A stretch of DNA of 64,000 bases from an uncultured Agathobaculum sp. (GCF_944380985.1 NZ_CALWJJ010000008.1:32849-96848); one strand, 5' to 3'; counted from the stretch's first letter, positions 44,716-57,119 are shown. The notes: a model not told the origin generated them from the letters alone. Translations and numbers: made by a program.

Positions 44716-46629
44716 TCACAGGCTTTCCACCTCAGAAAGCCATAGCGCCGCGCAGGCATCGGACGGCATGCGCCAGTCGCCACGCGGGGAGAGCGTGACC
44801 GTGCCAACTTTAGGCCCATCCGGCAGACAGGATCGCTTAAACTGTTGGGAGAAAAACCGGCGCACAAAGGTCGAAAGCCATTTTTTGATCGTCGCTTCGT
44901 CATACGCGCCTGCAAAGGCCCGCCGTGCCACACGATAGATCTTGCGCGGCGGATAACCGAAGCGCAGCATATAATAAAGGAAAAAATCATGCAGCTCATA
45001 TGGGCCGACCAGATCCTCGGTCTTTTGGCTGATTTGGCCGTTTTTCGGTGGCAGCAGCTCGGGCGATACCGGGGTTTCAAGCACATCATGCAGCACATTG
45101 GAAAGCTCGCCCTGCACACGGCCGGCCTCGTAGGCGACAAGATAGCGCACCAGCGTTTTGGGAATCGACGTGTTGACGCCGTACATACTCATATGATCGC
45201 CGTTGTAGGTCGCCCAGCCGAGCGCAAGCTCGGACAAATCGCCCGTGCCGACCACCATGCCGCCCGTCTTATTGGCAAGATTCATCAAAACCAGCGTGCG
45301 CATGCGCGCCTGCCCGTTTTCAAAGGTGACCGAAAGCTCCTGCTTGCTCTGGCCGATGTCGCTGAAATGCTGATCGACCGCGGCCTTGATGTCAACCGTC
45401 TCGAGCGTGACGCCATAGGCCGCCGCAAGCTTTTCCGCATTGCCACGGGTGCGGGCGGTCGTACCGAAGCACGGCATGGTCACCGCGAGGATGCCCGTGC
45501 GCTCAAGCCCCAGCATGTCAAACGCATGCACAAGTACAATCAGCGCGAGCGTCGAGTCCAGCCCGCCGGACAGCCCGACCACCACAGTCTTTGCGCGCGT
45601 GTGGCGCAGGCGGGTAGCAAGGCCGGTCGCCTGCAGCGCCAGGATCTCCTCGCAGCGCTCATCACGCAGCGCCTTGTTTGCGGGCACAAAGGGTGTGCGC
45701 GGAAAGGTGCGGTCGGCAAGATCGTTTTCGCCGGGCTTTACCGGCAGCACCACAACCATAGGCTCGCGCGCGGCAGCAAAGGTATTCATGCGGCGGCGCT
45801 CATGCATCAATCGATGCACGTCTACATCCGCGTAGATAACGCCGCGCGTAAACAGGCGGCTCTCGGCGAGCAGCGCGCCGTTTTCCGCAATCAGATCGTG
45901 CCCTGCGAACACCAGATCCTGCGTCGACTCGCCAAAGCCCGCGTCGGCATACAGATAAGCGCACAGCAGACGGGCGGACTGCTGGCGCACCAGCGCACGG
46001 CGGTAGCCCGCCTTTCCGATGATCTCATCCGAGGCCGACAGGTTGACGATCACGTTCGCGCCCGCCTGTGCCAGCCGAATTGACGGCGGGTCAGCGACCC
46101 ACAGGTCCTCGCAGATCTCGACGCCGAGCGCAAACTCCGGCATATCCGCAAAGCGGAACACGAGCGGCTCGCCGCCCGCAAGCAGCGTATCCTGCCCAAG
46201 CAGCGTGATGGTCTGAAACGGCACACGCTCGCCCGGGGTAAAGTGGCGCCCCTCATAAAACTCAGAATAGTTCGGGATGAACTGCTTGGGCACAATGCCC
46301 GCAATCTGTCCGCCGCACAGCACGGCCGCCACGTTATACAGCTTGTTCTGGTGCACAAGCGGCAGGCCGACCACCACAGCCGCGTTGAGCGACGCGGTTT
46401 CGCGCCGCACAACGTCAAGCGCGGCGAGCGCGCCGGAAAGCAGCGTCTGCTGCAAAAACAGGTCGCCGCAGGTGTATCCGGTCAGGCACAGCTCGGGAAA
46501 CACGATCAGCCGCGCGCCCTTTTCAGCCGCCTGAAACGCCAGCTTTACGATCTCGGAAGCATTGTACACGCAGTCCGCAACGCGCAGATCGGGGGTCGCG
46601 GCGGCGATTTTGACAAATCCATCCTGCAT
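44716..46629 (-). CDS. nadE: glutamine-dependent NAD+ synthetase
   Basis: A 637-residue two-domain enzyme. The N-terminal nitrilase-like glutaminase (residues ~1-280) has the catalytic Glu in FPELCLTGY and Cys in GVEICEDLW. The C-terminal ATP-pyrophosphatase/NAD synthase domain has the P-loop GLSGGLDSTLAL and the GTGDLSELALGW motif. It converts deamido-NAD to NAD using glutamine. The length is normal for this form. Confidence 0.97.
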   Translation of the reverse strand: MQDGFVKIAAATPDLRVADCVYNASEIVKLAFQAAEKGARLIVFPELCLTGYTCGDLFLQQTLLSGALAALDVVRRETASLNAAVVVGLPLVHQNKLYNVAAVLCGGQIAGIVPKQFIPNYSEFYEGRHFTPGERVPFQTITLLGQDTLLAGGEPLVFRFADMPEFALGVEICEDLWVADPPSIRLAQAGANVIVNLSASDEIIGKAGYRRALVRQQSARLLCAYLYADAGFGESTQDLVFAGHDLIAENGALLAESRLFTRGVIYADVDVHRLMHERRRMNTFAAAREPMVVVLPVKPGENDLADRTFPRTPFVPANKALRDERCEEILALQATGLATRLRHTRAKTVVVGLSGGLDSTLALIVLVHAFDMLGLERTGILAVTMPCFGTTARTRGNAEKLAAAYGVTLETVDIKAAVDQHFSDIGQSKQELSVTFENGQARMRTLVLMNLANKTGGMVVGTGDLSELALGWATYNGDHMSMYGVNTSIPKTLVRYLVAYEAGRVQGELSNVLHDVLETPVSPELLPPKNGQISQKTEDLVGPYELHDFFLYYMLRFGYPPRKIYRVARRAFAGAYDEATIKKWLSTFVRRFFSQQFKRSCLPDGPKVGTVTLSPRGDWRMPSDACAALWLSEVESL

Positions 46630-46709
46630 TCCTGCATTCCTCCAGATATTTAGATATGGTTAGTATACCCTCTTTTGCCGCAATGCGCAAGAATATTCCC
46701 TCTGTGCGC

Positions 46710-46746
46710 AAAAAAGAGGGGGCGGCTTTACCGCTCCCTCTTTTTT
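46710..46746 (-). terminator. terminator of the FUSC-family gene
   Basis: GAGGGGGCGG/CCGCTCCCTC stem with a 5-base loop, flanked by A6 and T6 tracts; it abuts the stop codon at 46749. Confidence 0.8.
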
Positions 46747-46748
46747 GA

Positions 46749-47666
46749 TTACTCCGGCGCATTCTGGCTGAGCGCAGTCAGGTATTCATAGGCGCGCAGC
46801 AGGTTGTTCAGATGGTAGCCCGCAACAATGTCCGCGTCAGTATGCGGTGGGGCGGCGAGCCCCTCCGGTACGGTCAGGCCGAGCACGGACAGACGGGCCG
46901 CGTTTTGCGGGCTGAGTCTGCCCTGCTCATCCATTGTGCACAGCGCGCTCAGCTCCTGCCAGATCGACTGCGCCAGCTGCTCGCAGCCGCGCAAATAGGC
47001 CACCTGCGCAGCATGCTCGCCACGCCGGAAGGACTTTTGCTTTTCAAAAATCGCAAGCTCGGCGGCGATGCGCTCGAGCTGGAGGCGCAGCGGCGCACGG
47101 TCAGGATAGCGGCCGTGTATGACGCGTTCCTCCACATAGCCGGGTACGGCCTGCCGGAAGTGCATCAGTTGGTTTTCGATGCGCGCGCGATTGTTATAAG
47201 GCTTTATCACCACATTGACCACGAGCGCCGTCGCCAGGCCGATCGTGGTATCGAGCAGACGGTTTGCGCCGTAGCCGAGCGCCTCACGCGCGGGCGACAA
47301 GCAGATCGCCACAAACACAATACACGCCAGCGGCACCGCAAATTGCAGCCTGAGCTGGTTGCACAGCAAAATAAGCAGCAGTATGCCAAGCCCGATGCCG
47401 ATCCAACGCAGATTGGCAAAAATATGCACGAACACCGCGCCAAAACCTGCGCCGAGCAAAATGCCGAAAAACTGCGTGCGGCAGGTCTCAAACGCATCGC
47501 CCACCGTGCGGCTCATCGCAACGATTGCGCCGATGGCCGCAAAAATAGGCAGCGGCGAGCCGCGCAGATCGGCAAAAAACAGCGCCAGCGCAACCGCAAG
47601 GCCGGTTTTGATCGTTCTCAGCCCAAGATGGGGAAGATGCCGTATCACAGCCGTTCGCCTCCGCAA
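46749..47666 (-). CDS. FUSC/aromatic acid exporter-family membrane protein
   Basis: A 305-residue protein with about six N-terminal membrane helices (residues ~15-155) and a cytoplasmic C-terminal helical domain. The segments RTIKTGLAVALALFFADLRGSPLPIFAAIGAIVAMSRTV and RLLDTTIGLATALVVNVVIKP fit the DUF939/ArAE-like FUSC family. Some members export aromatic acids; the substrate here is unknown. Confidence 0.82.
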   Translation of the reverse strand: MRRRTAVIRHLPHLGLRTIKTGLAVALALFFADLRGSPLPIFAAIGAIVAMSRTVGDAFETCRTQFFGILLGAGFGAVFVHIFANLRWIGIGLGILLLILLCNQLRLQFAVPLACIVFVAICLSPAREALGYGANRLLDTTIGLATALVVNVVIKPYNNRARIENQLMHFRQAVPGYVEERVIHGRYPDRAPLRLQLERIAAELAIFEKQKSFRRGEHAAQVAYLRGCEQLAQSIWQELSALCTMDEQGRLSPQNAARLSVLGLTVPEGLAAPPHTDADIVAGYHLNNLLRAYEYLTALSQNAPE

Positions 47667-47714
47667 TCAAGAATACAGCTATTTTACCATGTTTGCCGCC
47701 TTTTCACAAGGCGT

Positions 47715-47743
47715 TTGCCTGTAAAAGCCAGGTATGCTATAAT
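47715..47743 (+). promoter_or_regulatory. promoter of proC
   Basis: TTGCCT, 17 bases, TATAAT. Confidence 0.75.
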
Positions 47744-47782
47744 ATTACCAAGGAAAATATAAAGCAAAAGAGGTGCATTGCC

Positions 47783-48592
47783 ATGGAAAAATACCGCTTC
47801 GGCGTGCTGGGCGCGGGCAACATGGGCTTCGCTATCGCAGCGGGCGCGGTGCGCGCCGGGCTGTTCCGGCCGGACGAGGTGCTGCTGTTTAACCGCAGCG
47901 CGGAAAAACGGGAGAAACACCGCCAGGCGGGCTATGCCGTCACGGACGACTACGCCGCGCTCTACGCCGGATGCGAGATCGTGCTGCTCGCAGTCAAGCC
48001 GCAAAATTTTGACGAGATCCTGCCTGTGCTCGCTTTAAACGCAGTCGCAAAACCGCTTGTCATCTCGATCGCCGCAGGCGTGACCTTCCGCAAAATGCAG
48101 GCCGCGCTCGGCGTGGACACGCCGATCATCCGTGTTATGCCCAACACCCCGCTCATGCTGGGCGAGGGCGCGGCGCAGCTGGTCAAAAACGAGGCGGCGA
48201 GCGAGGCGCAGCTAAGTTCCGTCCGCGCGCTGTTTGACACCATGGGCGTGACCGTGGTATTCGATAAAGAGGACATGCTAAACGAGGTTATCCCCTATGC
48301 AGGCTCTGCCCCGGCCTATATCTACGCCTTTGCCGACGCCATGGTGCAAAGCGCCGCAGAGCACGGCATTTCCGAGGACGACGCGCTGATGCTGTTCTGC
48401 CAGACCATGATTGGCGCTGCCAAAATGATGCTCCGGCGGGATAAGTCGCCAGCCGAGCTGATAGCCGCCGTGTGCTCACCCGGCGGCACAACCATCGAGG
48501 CAATGCGCGTGCTGCAAGCGCGCGGCCTGCGCGGCATGATCGCCGAGGCGAGCGACAAATGCATCGCCCGCGCCTATGAGCTGGGCAAATAA
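47783..48592 (+). CDS. proC: pyrroline-5-carboxylate reductase
   Basis: A 269-residue enzyme of proline synthesis. The Rossmann start GVLGAGNMGFAIAAGAV, VLLAVKPQNFDEIL, VMPNTPLMLGEGAAQLVKN and the C-terminal signature SPAELIAAVCSPGGTTIEAM are diagnostic. ATG 47783 is chosen for AGAGGTG upstream; in-frame codons 30 residues earlier lack one. Confidence 0.95.
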   Translation: MEKYRFGVLGAGNMGFAIAAGAVRAGLFRPDEVLLFNRSAEKREKHRQAGYAVTDDYAALYAGCEIVLLAVKPQNFDEILPVLALNAVAKPLVISIAAGVTFRKMQAALGVDTPIIRVMPNTPLMLGEGAAQLVKNEAASEAQLSSVRALFDTMGVTVVFDKEDMLNEVIPYAGSAPAYIYAFADAMVQSAAEHGISEDDALMLFCQTMIGAAKMMLRRDKSPAELIAAVCSPGGTTIEAMRVLQARGLRGMIAEASDKCIARAYELGK

Positions 48593-48605
48593 CCGCAGAC
48601 CGGCA

Positions 48606-48634
48606 TTGACTTTGCCGCGCCTATATGGTAAAGT
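48606..48634 (+). promoter_or_regulatory. promoter of the acidic Cys-rich membrane protein gene
   Basis: TTGACT, 17 bases, TAAAGT. Confidence 0.6.
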
Positions 48635-48675
48635 AAAAGAAATATTCCGCATCATTTTATGAAGGAGTGGAGACC

Positions 48676-48978
48676 GTGAAAAATGCAACCAAGATCAAAG
48701 CCGGCCTGCTGCTGACCAGCCTTGCCTGCGCGGCCGGTGCGACCGCAGCGCTCGTGCTGCTGCAAAAAAAGCGTGAGGAGCAGGTCTATCACGAAGCCGA
48801 ACTTAAGGCGATGGACGAACTGGAGGAAATGATGCGTGAGGATTCCGACTGCGCCTGCTGTGCTTGCGCCGACGAATGCGCGGCGACCGACTTGCAGGAT
48901 GCTTTCGGCGACGCCGAGGCGGACAACCCGGCCGCAGCGGATGATGAGGGAGACGACGAAAAGTCGGTCGAACTCTAA
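48676..48978 (+). CDS. small acidic membrane protein with Cys cluster
   Basis: A 100-residue protein beginning with GTG 48676 after AGGAG. It has one membrane helix (residues ~7-28), a charged stretch (QKKREEQVYHEAELKAMDELEEMMRE) and a motif with five cysteines (DCACCACADEC), then a very acidic C-terminus. The Cys cluster may bind metal or form disulfides. A terminator follows. No family recognised. Confidence 0.72.
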   Translation: MKNATKIKAGLLLTSLACAAGATAALVLLQKKREEQVYHEAELKAMDELEEMMREDSDCACCACADECAATDLQDAFGDAEADNPAAADDEGDDEKSVEL

Positions 48979-48995
48979 GACAATACAGTGCAAAA

Positions 48996-49026
48996 GGGCG
49001 GAGAATATGCTCTCCGCCCTGCTTTT
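48996..49026 (+). terminator. terminator of the small acidic protein gene
   Basis: Perfect 9-bp stem GGGCGGAGA/TCTCCGCCC with a 6-base loop, then TGCTTTTT. Confidence 0.9.
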
Positions 49027-49050
49027 TATGACAAAGGAGCGGGTAAAACT

Positions 49051-49923
49051 ATGTTAGAATATGAGGGCCGCGTATTCCGGCCGCCTTCTGAGGCGCGTAG
49101 CCTGATCGTGCAAGTCACGATCGGATGCAGCCACAACAAATGCACATTCTGTGATATGTATCTCGAAAAGCAGTTCCGCGTACGCAAACTCGAGGACGTA
49201 AAGCGCGACTTTGACGAGGCGCGCCGCATGTATCCCCGCGTCGAGCGCATCTTTCTGGCCGACGGCGACGCGCTCATGTGCCCGCCGGAGCATATGGCTC
49301 AGATCCTGCGGTATATTAAGGAGGTCTTCCCCGAGTGCGAACGCGTAACGAGCTACGGCTCGCCCGCGTCTATCCTGGTCAAAAAGCAGGATGACCTCAA
49401 CATGCTGCACGAGCTGGGGCTTGAGATGATCTACCTCGGTCTGGAATCCGGCTCGGACGAGGTGCTGCGCCGCGTCAACAAGGGCGAAACCGCGGACGAG
49501 ATCGTGCGCGCCGGTCTGATGGTCAAACAAGCGGGCATGAAGCTGTCGGTCACCTGCATCGCGGGCCTCGGCTCGACCGAGCTGTCCGAGCAGCACGCCA
49601 TGGAAACCGCCAGGGCGCTCTCGCGAATGAAACCCGAGTTCATCGGCCTGCTGACACTGCTCTTTGAGCTTGAGACCCCCCTCATGCGCGACTGGAAAGA
49701 GGGCCGTTTCTACCTGATGAACCCCATTGAAATCGCACACGAGACACTCATCCTTTTAGAGCATATAGACGCTGAAGGCAGTGTCTTTCGCGCCAACCAC
49801 GCCTCCAACTACGTCAACCTGGCCGGCACGCTCAACCGTGACCGGGCGGCTATGTGCGACCGCCTGCGCCAGGCGCTTGAGGGCAAGATCCAGTTCCGCA
49901 ACGAAGCGTTCCGGGCGAGATAA
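49051..49923 (+). CDS. radical SAM protein (COG1032-like) of unknown function
   Basis: A 290-residue radical-SAM protein. The cluster motif is GCSHNKCTFC (Cys 26, 31, 34), then ADGDALMCPPEHM, the GSPASIL segment and MIYLGLESGSDEVLRRVNKG complete a SAM barrel. The Cys spacing reads CX4CX2C, one residue longer than the textbook CX3CX2C. ATG 49051 follows AAAGGAG; an in-frame start 21 codons upstream lies in a hairpin. Confidence 0.88.
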   Translation: MLEYEGRVFRPPSEARSLIVQVTIGCSHNKCTFCDMYLEKQFRVRKLEDVKRDFDEARRMYPRVERIFLADGDALMCPPEHMAQILRYIKEVFPECERVTSYGSPASILVKKQDDLNMLHELGLEMIYLGLESGSDEVLRRVNKGETADEIVRAGLMVKQAGMKLSVTCIAGLGSTELSEQHAMETARALSRMKPEFIGLLTLLFELETPLMRDWKEGRFYLMNPIEIAHETLILLEHIDAEGSVFRANHASNYVNLAGTLNRDRAAMCDRLRQALEGKIQFRNEAFRAR

Positions 49924-50108
49924 ATAAGGACGTCCGGCTCGGTTCAACCATTAAATGTTTGTGTTGGTTTTGTTACAATTTAAAAAAAACACAAGACAGG
50001 CGAAAGAAAGTATGTTATACTGATTTCGATTTCAGGCTTGGAACTGCTCCGGCCTTTATGTGAAAAAACCGCTTTTGCAAGCGTGTATTCCGTCTGGAGG
50101 ATTTGCTG

Positions 50109-50708
50109 ATGGACTCCGTATCCCATGTGCGCGTGGCACATCTGCTGCTTGACTATGTGGAGCAGACGTGCGGCGTGACATTTGACGCCGGCGGCTTTGT
50201 TTATGGCAATTTAAAGCCCGATCTGACGGGCACTTACCTGACCAAGCGCCACAACCCCTCGATCATGATGGACGAAGTGCTGGATATGATCCGCGCGTTT
50301 ACAGAAAAATATACCATCGGTCCGGTCAACGGCCGCGACCTTTCAGTCGATCTCGGCGAGATCTGCCATTATATCACCGATTTTTTTACTTATCCGCATA
50401 ACGACGACATCTATGACCGCAACCTGTTCGCGCACTATCTATATGAAAAGCGCGTTGCGTTGGTCATCCGCCGCCGTATGACAGAGGATCGGTTTGAACA
50501 GTGGGCAAGTCCCATCATCCCTCCAACCTCGGTAGACGCGCTGCTCAACCGCATCACCTCGATGCACGACGGATACCGCGCGCCGGGCCGGCGCCACGGC
50601 ATCAATGACGACCTTATCCACATTTGTCGCGCAACCGCAATGGTCGTGCTGTCGATTATCAGCATTGTCTACGAGCAGGTCGAAGCCCCGGTCGCCGTTA
50701 TCGCATAG
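50109..50708 (+). CDS. zinc-dependent phospholipase C-like domain protein
   Basis: A 199-residue protein resembling the N-terminal zinc domain of Clostridium alpha-toxin/bacterial PLC (PF00882-like): SHVRVAHLLLDYVE, GNLKPDLTGTY and ICHYITDFFTYPHN provide His/Asp metal ligands. There is no signal peptide, unlike secreted PLCs, so it is probably an intracellular relative. ATG 50109 is chosen for GGAGG eight bases upstream. Activity is unverified. Confidence 0.75.
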   Translation: MDSVSHVRVAHLLLDYVEQTCGVTFDAGGFVYGNLKPDLTGTYLTKRHNPSIMMDEVLDMIRAFTEKYTIGPVNGRDLSVDLGEICHYITDFFTYPHNDDIYDRNLFAHYLYEKRVALVIRRRMTEDRFEQWASPIIPPTSVDALLNRITSMHDGYRAPGRRHGINDDLIHICRATAMVVLSIISIVYEQVEAPVAVIA

Positions 50709-50720
50709 CACAGCATACCA

Positions 50721-50745
50721 AAGGCACGCCCGGCGTGCCTTTTTT
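50721..50745 (+). terminator. terminator before secA
   Basis: AGGCACGCC/GGCGTGCCT stem followed by TTTTTG. Confidence 0.87.
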
Positions 50746-50799
50746 GTTTGCTTATAAGCAAAGAGCGCATTGAGCGCTGCTGTTCACAAAAAATTTGTT

Positions 50800-50827
50800 T
50801 GTTTCCCTGCCCGACTGTGATATAATA
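50800..50827 (+). promoter_or_regulatory. promoter of secA
   Basis: TTGTTT, 16 bases, TATAAT, 54 bases before the ATG. Confidence 0.6.
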
Positions 50828-50881
50828 CATCTGTTATGAACAAATGGGGCCGCCTGCCCCATCGAAAGGCTGAATGATGCA

Positions 50882-53638
<2,757 letters not shown>

Positions 53639-53640
53639 TA

Positions 53641-53670
53641 AAAAAGCGGAAACCGATGCGGTTTCCGCTT
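53641..53670. terminator. terminator between secA and prmC
   Basis: AAGCGGAAACCG/CGGTTTCCGCTT stem with A5 before and TTTTCTT after; it serves the convergent genes. Confidence 0.87.
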
Positions 53671-53673
53671 TTC

Positions 53674-54561
53674 TTATGGCTTCATCAGCGCGCAGCCATA
53701 TACGATGCGCGGCACGCCCGAAAGGTCTTCTGTCACGCCGACGTCTGCAAAGCCGCTCTCCTCCAACATCGCGGCGACGTCCATCGCCTGCCGCCATCCG
53801 CACTCAAACAGCGCGATCCCATGCGGCACGAGCAAACCTACCCATCTCTGACAGATCGCACGGTAAAAATCAAGACCGTCCTCGCCGCCGTACAGCGCCT
53901 CATGCGGTTCATAGCAGTATACGCTCTGATCCAGCTCGCGTATTTCTGCGCGCGACACATAGGGCGGATTGGATACCAATATATCATATTCCCCCATACC
54001 AGCAGGCGGATCGGCCAGCACATCCGCCTTGAGGGCAATCACACGGCTCTGCACACCCAGCCGGCGCGCGTTTTCGCGCGTGATACGCAACGGGCCGTCC
54101 TCGCTGTCCACCGCAGTCACACGCGCATCCGTCACCTCGTGCGCCGCGGCGATGCCGATACAGCCCGATCCACAGCACAGGTCGAGAATGCGCGGTGAAA
54201 CGCGATTGCGCGCCCGCTCGATCACCAGCTCGCACAGCCGCTCGGTATCCGCCCGCGGGATGAGAACCGAGCGGTCGATCTGGAACGTCAGGCCGTAAAA
54301 ATCCCACTCGCCCAGAATGTAGGCCAGCGGCTCGCCATCCAAACAGCGGTCGCACAGCATATGGGCGTAGTCGACCGTCGCGTCCTCGAGATAAATATGC
54401 CCCCAGTCGGCCGTCCGCCCCTTGTCCACGCGGCAAGCGTAAGCGGTCAGTTCGCGCGCGGCGAGCGAGGGCTGTGGATCGTTGCCCTCCTTAAAGCGTT
54501 TATACAGCTGCATGTAAACATCGTTGATGGTTTTGGGCAAATGGGGGTCACCTCTTTTCAT
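53674..54561 (-). CDS. prmC: peptide chain release factor N5-glutamine methyltransferase
   Basis: A 295-residue PrmC/HemK. The N-terminal helical domain is followed by ILDLCCGSGCIGIAAAHEV (SAM site) and the catalytic NPPY. It methylates the GGQ glutamine of release factors. It follows the DUF1385 gene, its usual partner in Clostridia, but prfA is not next to it here. Confidence 0.95.
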   Translation of the reverse strand: MKRGDPHLPKTINDVYMQLYKRFKEGNDPQPSLAARELTAYACRVDKGRTADWGHIYLEDATVDYAHMLCDRCLDGEPLAYILGEWDFYGLTFQIDRSVLIPRADTERLCELVIERARNRVSPRILDLCCGSGCIGIAAAHEVTDARVTAVDSEDGPLRITRENARRLGVQSRVIALKADVLADPPAGMGEYDILVSNPPYVSRAEIRELDQSVYCYEPHEALYGGEDGLDFYRAICQRWVGLLVPHGIALFECGWRQAMDVAAMLEESGFADVGVTEDLSGVPRIVYGCALMKP

Positions 54562-54594
54562 GTGAAATGCGTGCCCGCCGAATAGGCGGACACA

Positions 54595-55530
54595 TCACCA
54601 GTTGTCTGAATCATCATCCGGAATGACCGCTTTCATGCCGGTAATCGCAACCTCGATCATCGCATCGTCCGGTTCAAATACGGTCAGGCGCTGGATCATC
54701 AAACCCGGCCAGCGCAGCGCGCGCGAAACAAGGCTTTCCGAACGGCCCGCATAGCGGTTGCATTCATAGCTGATACCGACCACCAATGGCAGCAAAATCA
54801 GGTGCGCCAGCATGCGCAGAAAGGGGTTTGTTATATCAATTATGGAAAACACAATGGACGAGACGATCGTTGCAATGATGATGAGCACAAACATAAAGCT
54901 TGTGCCGCAGCGAGGATGGTATCTGCTTTGCCGGCGGACGTTTTCAACCGTCAGCTCCTGCCCCGCCTCGTAGCAGAAAATGGTCTTATGCTCGGCGCCG
55001 TGGTATTCAAAGGTGCGGCGGATGTCCTTCATATGCGATACCGACCACATGAACACCAAAAACAGAATGACGCGCACAATGCCCTCGAGCACGTTGCGCG
55101 CAAGCACGCCCCAGCCCTCGGGCACAAAACCGCCGATAAAACTCGGCAGCAGCAAAAACAGGCCGACCGGCAGCGCAATGCCAATCACGGTCGAAATGCC
55201 GAGAATGAGCCGGTTAAGCCCCTCCGAGCCGACCTTATTTTCCAGCCATGTTTCAAATTTAGACGGCGGCACGTCGGCCTGCTCATCCTCAAAAAACGAG
55301 GCTGAGTAGTTGATTGCCTGAATGCCATCCTTCATCGCCACAAACAGGTTGTAGGCGCCGCGCAGCACGGGCTTCTTCCAAATGGCGGACGGACGGTGCG
55401 CGTCCTCCTCCTTCGTGACCAGCTCACCGTTTGCTTTGCGCACGACCGTGCAGGTTTTTTTCGGGCCTTTCATCACGATGCCCTCGATGATGGCCTGGCC
55501 GCCAATGGTGGTTTTCTTTTGCGTTGGCAT
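54595..55530 (-). CDS. DUF1385 (YqhQ-like) membrane protein
   Basis: A 311-residue protein with about four to five hydrophobic segments. GGQAIIEGIVMKGPKKTCTVVRKANGELV, the FEYHGAEHKTIFCYEAG motif and RYHPRCGTSF are hallmarks of DUF1385. Its ATG directly abuts the kinase stop, so it is in the two-component operon. Function unknown. Confidence 0.92.
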   Translation of the reverse strand: MPTQKKTTIGGQAIIEGIVMKGPKKTCTVVRKANGELVTKEEDAHRPSAIWKKPVLRGAYNLFVAMKDGIQAINYSASFFEDEQADVPPSKFETWLENKVGSEGLNRLILGISTVIGIALPVGLFLLLPSFIGGFVPEGWGVLARNVLEGIVRVILFLVFMWSVSHMKDIRRTFEYHGAEHKTIFCYEAGQELTVENVRRQSRYHPRCGTSFMFVLIIIATIVSSIVFSIIDITNPFLRMLAHLILLPLVVGISYECNRYAGRSESLVSRALRWPGLMIQRLTVFEPDDAMIEVAITGMKAVIPDDDSDNW

Positions 55531-57087
55531 TTAAGTTTCTCCTTCGGAATGAAACGGAGTGTCCGGCGCTTTGGGGATCGCGCCTGTGATGCCGAGCGCC
55601 TCCTCGGCCTCGGCCGCAGGCAGGGTGACGGTTACCGTCGTACCCGCACCGAGCGTGGACGCGATCAACAGCGTGCCTCCGTGCAGTGAAACGATCTCGT
55701 CGGTTACGGCAAGGCCGATGCCGCTGCCGCGCTGCTTGGACGAGCCTTTGTAAAACTTTTCTTTGACAAACGGCAGCTCAGCCTCCGGAATGCCCTGGCC
55801 GTAGTCGCGCACCACGGCGACCACGTTATCCCCGTCGCGCCGCAGGGTAATATCAATCTTCTGGCCGTCCGCGCCGTATTTGGCTGCGTTATCCAAAATG
55901 TTGAGGAACACCTGCTTCATGCGGTGCCGGTCGCCGTTGATATAGTAGTTGGCCTCGACATCCTCGTCATAGGAAATCTGGATGCCGCTCTTGCGCAGCA
56001 GGTTTTCATACATGTATACCGCCTCATACAGCTCGATCGACAGGTCGAACAGCTCGATCTCAAGCTTCATGCGGCCGGACTCGATGCGGGCAAAATCCAA
56101 AAGCTCCTCTACCATGCGCGTTAAACGGTTAGACTCTTTCTGGATGATGGTAAGGCCGTGTATGACCTCCTCAGGATCTTCGCCGCCGCCAGCGAGTAGG
56201 GTCTCACTCCAGCCGCCGATCGCGGTCAGCGGGGTGCGCAGCTCGTGCGAGACCGACGAAATGAAGTCGTTCTTCATGCGCTCGGCCCGGCTGATCTCGT
56301 CCGACATATAGTTGATCGTGTCGCACAGCTCGCCGATCTCATCATCATAGGTTTTTTGTAAACGCACGCCGTAGCGGCCGGCCGCGATCTCTTTGGCGAT
56401 GGTGTTGATCTTGAGCACCGGATCGACGATCGACTTGACAAAATAGCTGTTTGAAGCCACAACCAGCATGAGAAACACCAGGCAGGCAAGTACCGCAATG
56501 CCGATGATCGTCCATATCTGCTGCTCGACGATGCGAAGCGATGTGATAAAGCGCACGCCGCCGATCATGTCGCCGCGCGAGGATAGAAGCGGTGCGGTCA
56601 CGCTCATAATACGCTCATTCGACACCGGATCGCGTCCAGAGTACACCTCTACCTGCTGGCTGGCAAGCGCCTTGGCAGCGTCCTCAGTCGAGGCCATACC
56701 GCCGACCGTCAGCCCCGAGGTTGAAAGCAGGATGCGGCTGTTTGCATCCAAAAACTGCTGCTCCAGCTTATCTTGCTCCTGAAAGGTTGCGATGGTGGAC
56801 TCCGCCTGGGTATAAAACTGGTCATAGGTCTCGGTGAAGTATTTTTGGAATGTGTCGGCCGCCGCCGTCGCGCGGGAGACCAGATTATCCCGCACCGTCG
56901 CATAATAATAACCTGACACGCCCACCGAAACCAATATGACCACGGCCGCCAGAATGACGAGCACAAAGGAAAGCGAGTTCATCATCCAACGCCCTCTGAT
57001 GCCGCCCGGCGAATGTAGCACCTTGGGTACGACCGGCTGGGGCGGCGTTTTGGGCTGTTTTTTTCGTTTATGATAATTCATTGCCAT
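55531..57087 (-). CDS. sensor histidine kinase with HAMP domain
   Basis: A 518-residue kinase. A Lys/Pro-rich N-terminus, membrane helix 1 (~residues 37-60), an extracytoplasmic domain to ~190, helix 2 (~192-213), HAMP, the H box SSVSHELRTPLTAIGGW, and an ATPase domain with NILDNAAKYG (N box) and GSGIGLAVTDEIV (G box) are in order. The domain plan resembles cell-envelope sensors such as WalK without a PAS domain. It is cotranscribed downstream of the response regulator. Confidence 0.93.
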   Translation of the reverse strand: MAMNYHKRKKQPKTPPQPVVPKVLHSPGGIRGRWMMNSLSFVLVILAAVVILVSVGVSGYYYATVRDNLVSRATAAADTFQKYFTETYDQFYTQAESTIATFQEQDKLEQQFLDANSRILLSTSGLTVGGMASTEDAAKALASQQVEVYSGRDPVSNERIMSVTAPLLSSRGDMIGGVRFITSLRIVEQQIWTIIGIAVLACLVFLMLVVASNSYFVKSIVDPVLKINTIAKEIAAGRYGVRLQKTYDDEIGELCDTINYMSDEISRAERMKNDFISSVSHELRTPLTAIGGWSETLLAGGGEDPEEVIHGLTIIQKESNRLTRMVEELLDFARIESGRMKLEIELFDLSIELYEAVYMYENLLRKSGIQISYDEDVEANYYINGDRHRMKQVFLNILDNAAKYGADGQKIDITLRRDGDNVVAVVRDYGQGIPEAELPFVKEKFYKGSSKQRGSGIGLAVTDEIVSLHGGTLLIASTLGAGTTVTVTLPAAEAEEALGITGAIPKAPDTPFHSEGET

Positions 57088-57119
57088 AAGCCGGACCTTT
57101 CTTTACCCGTTACGCCCAT

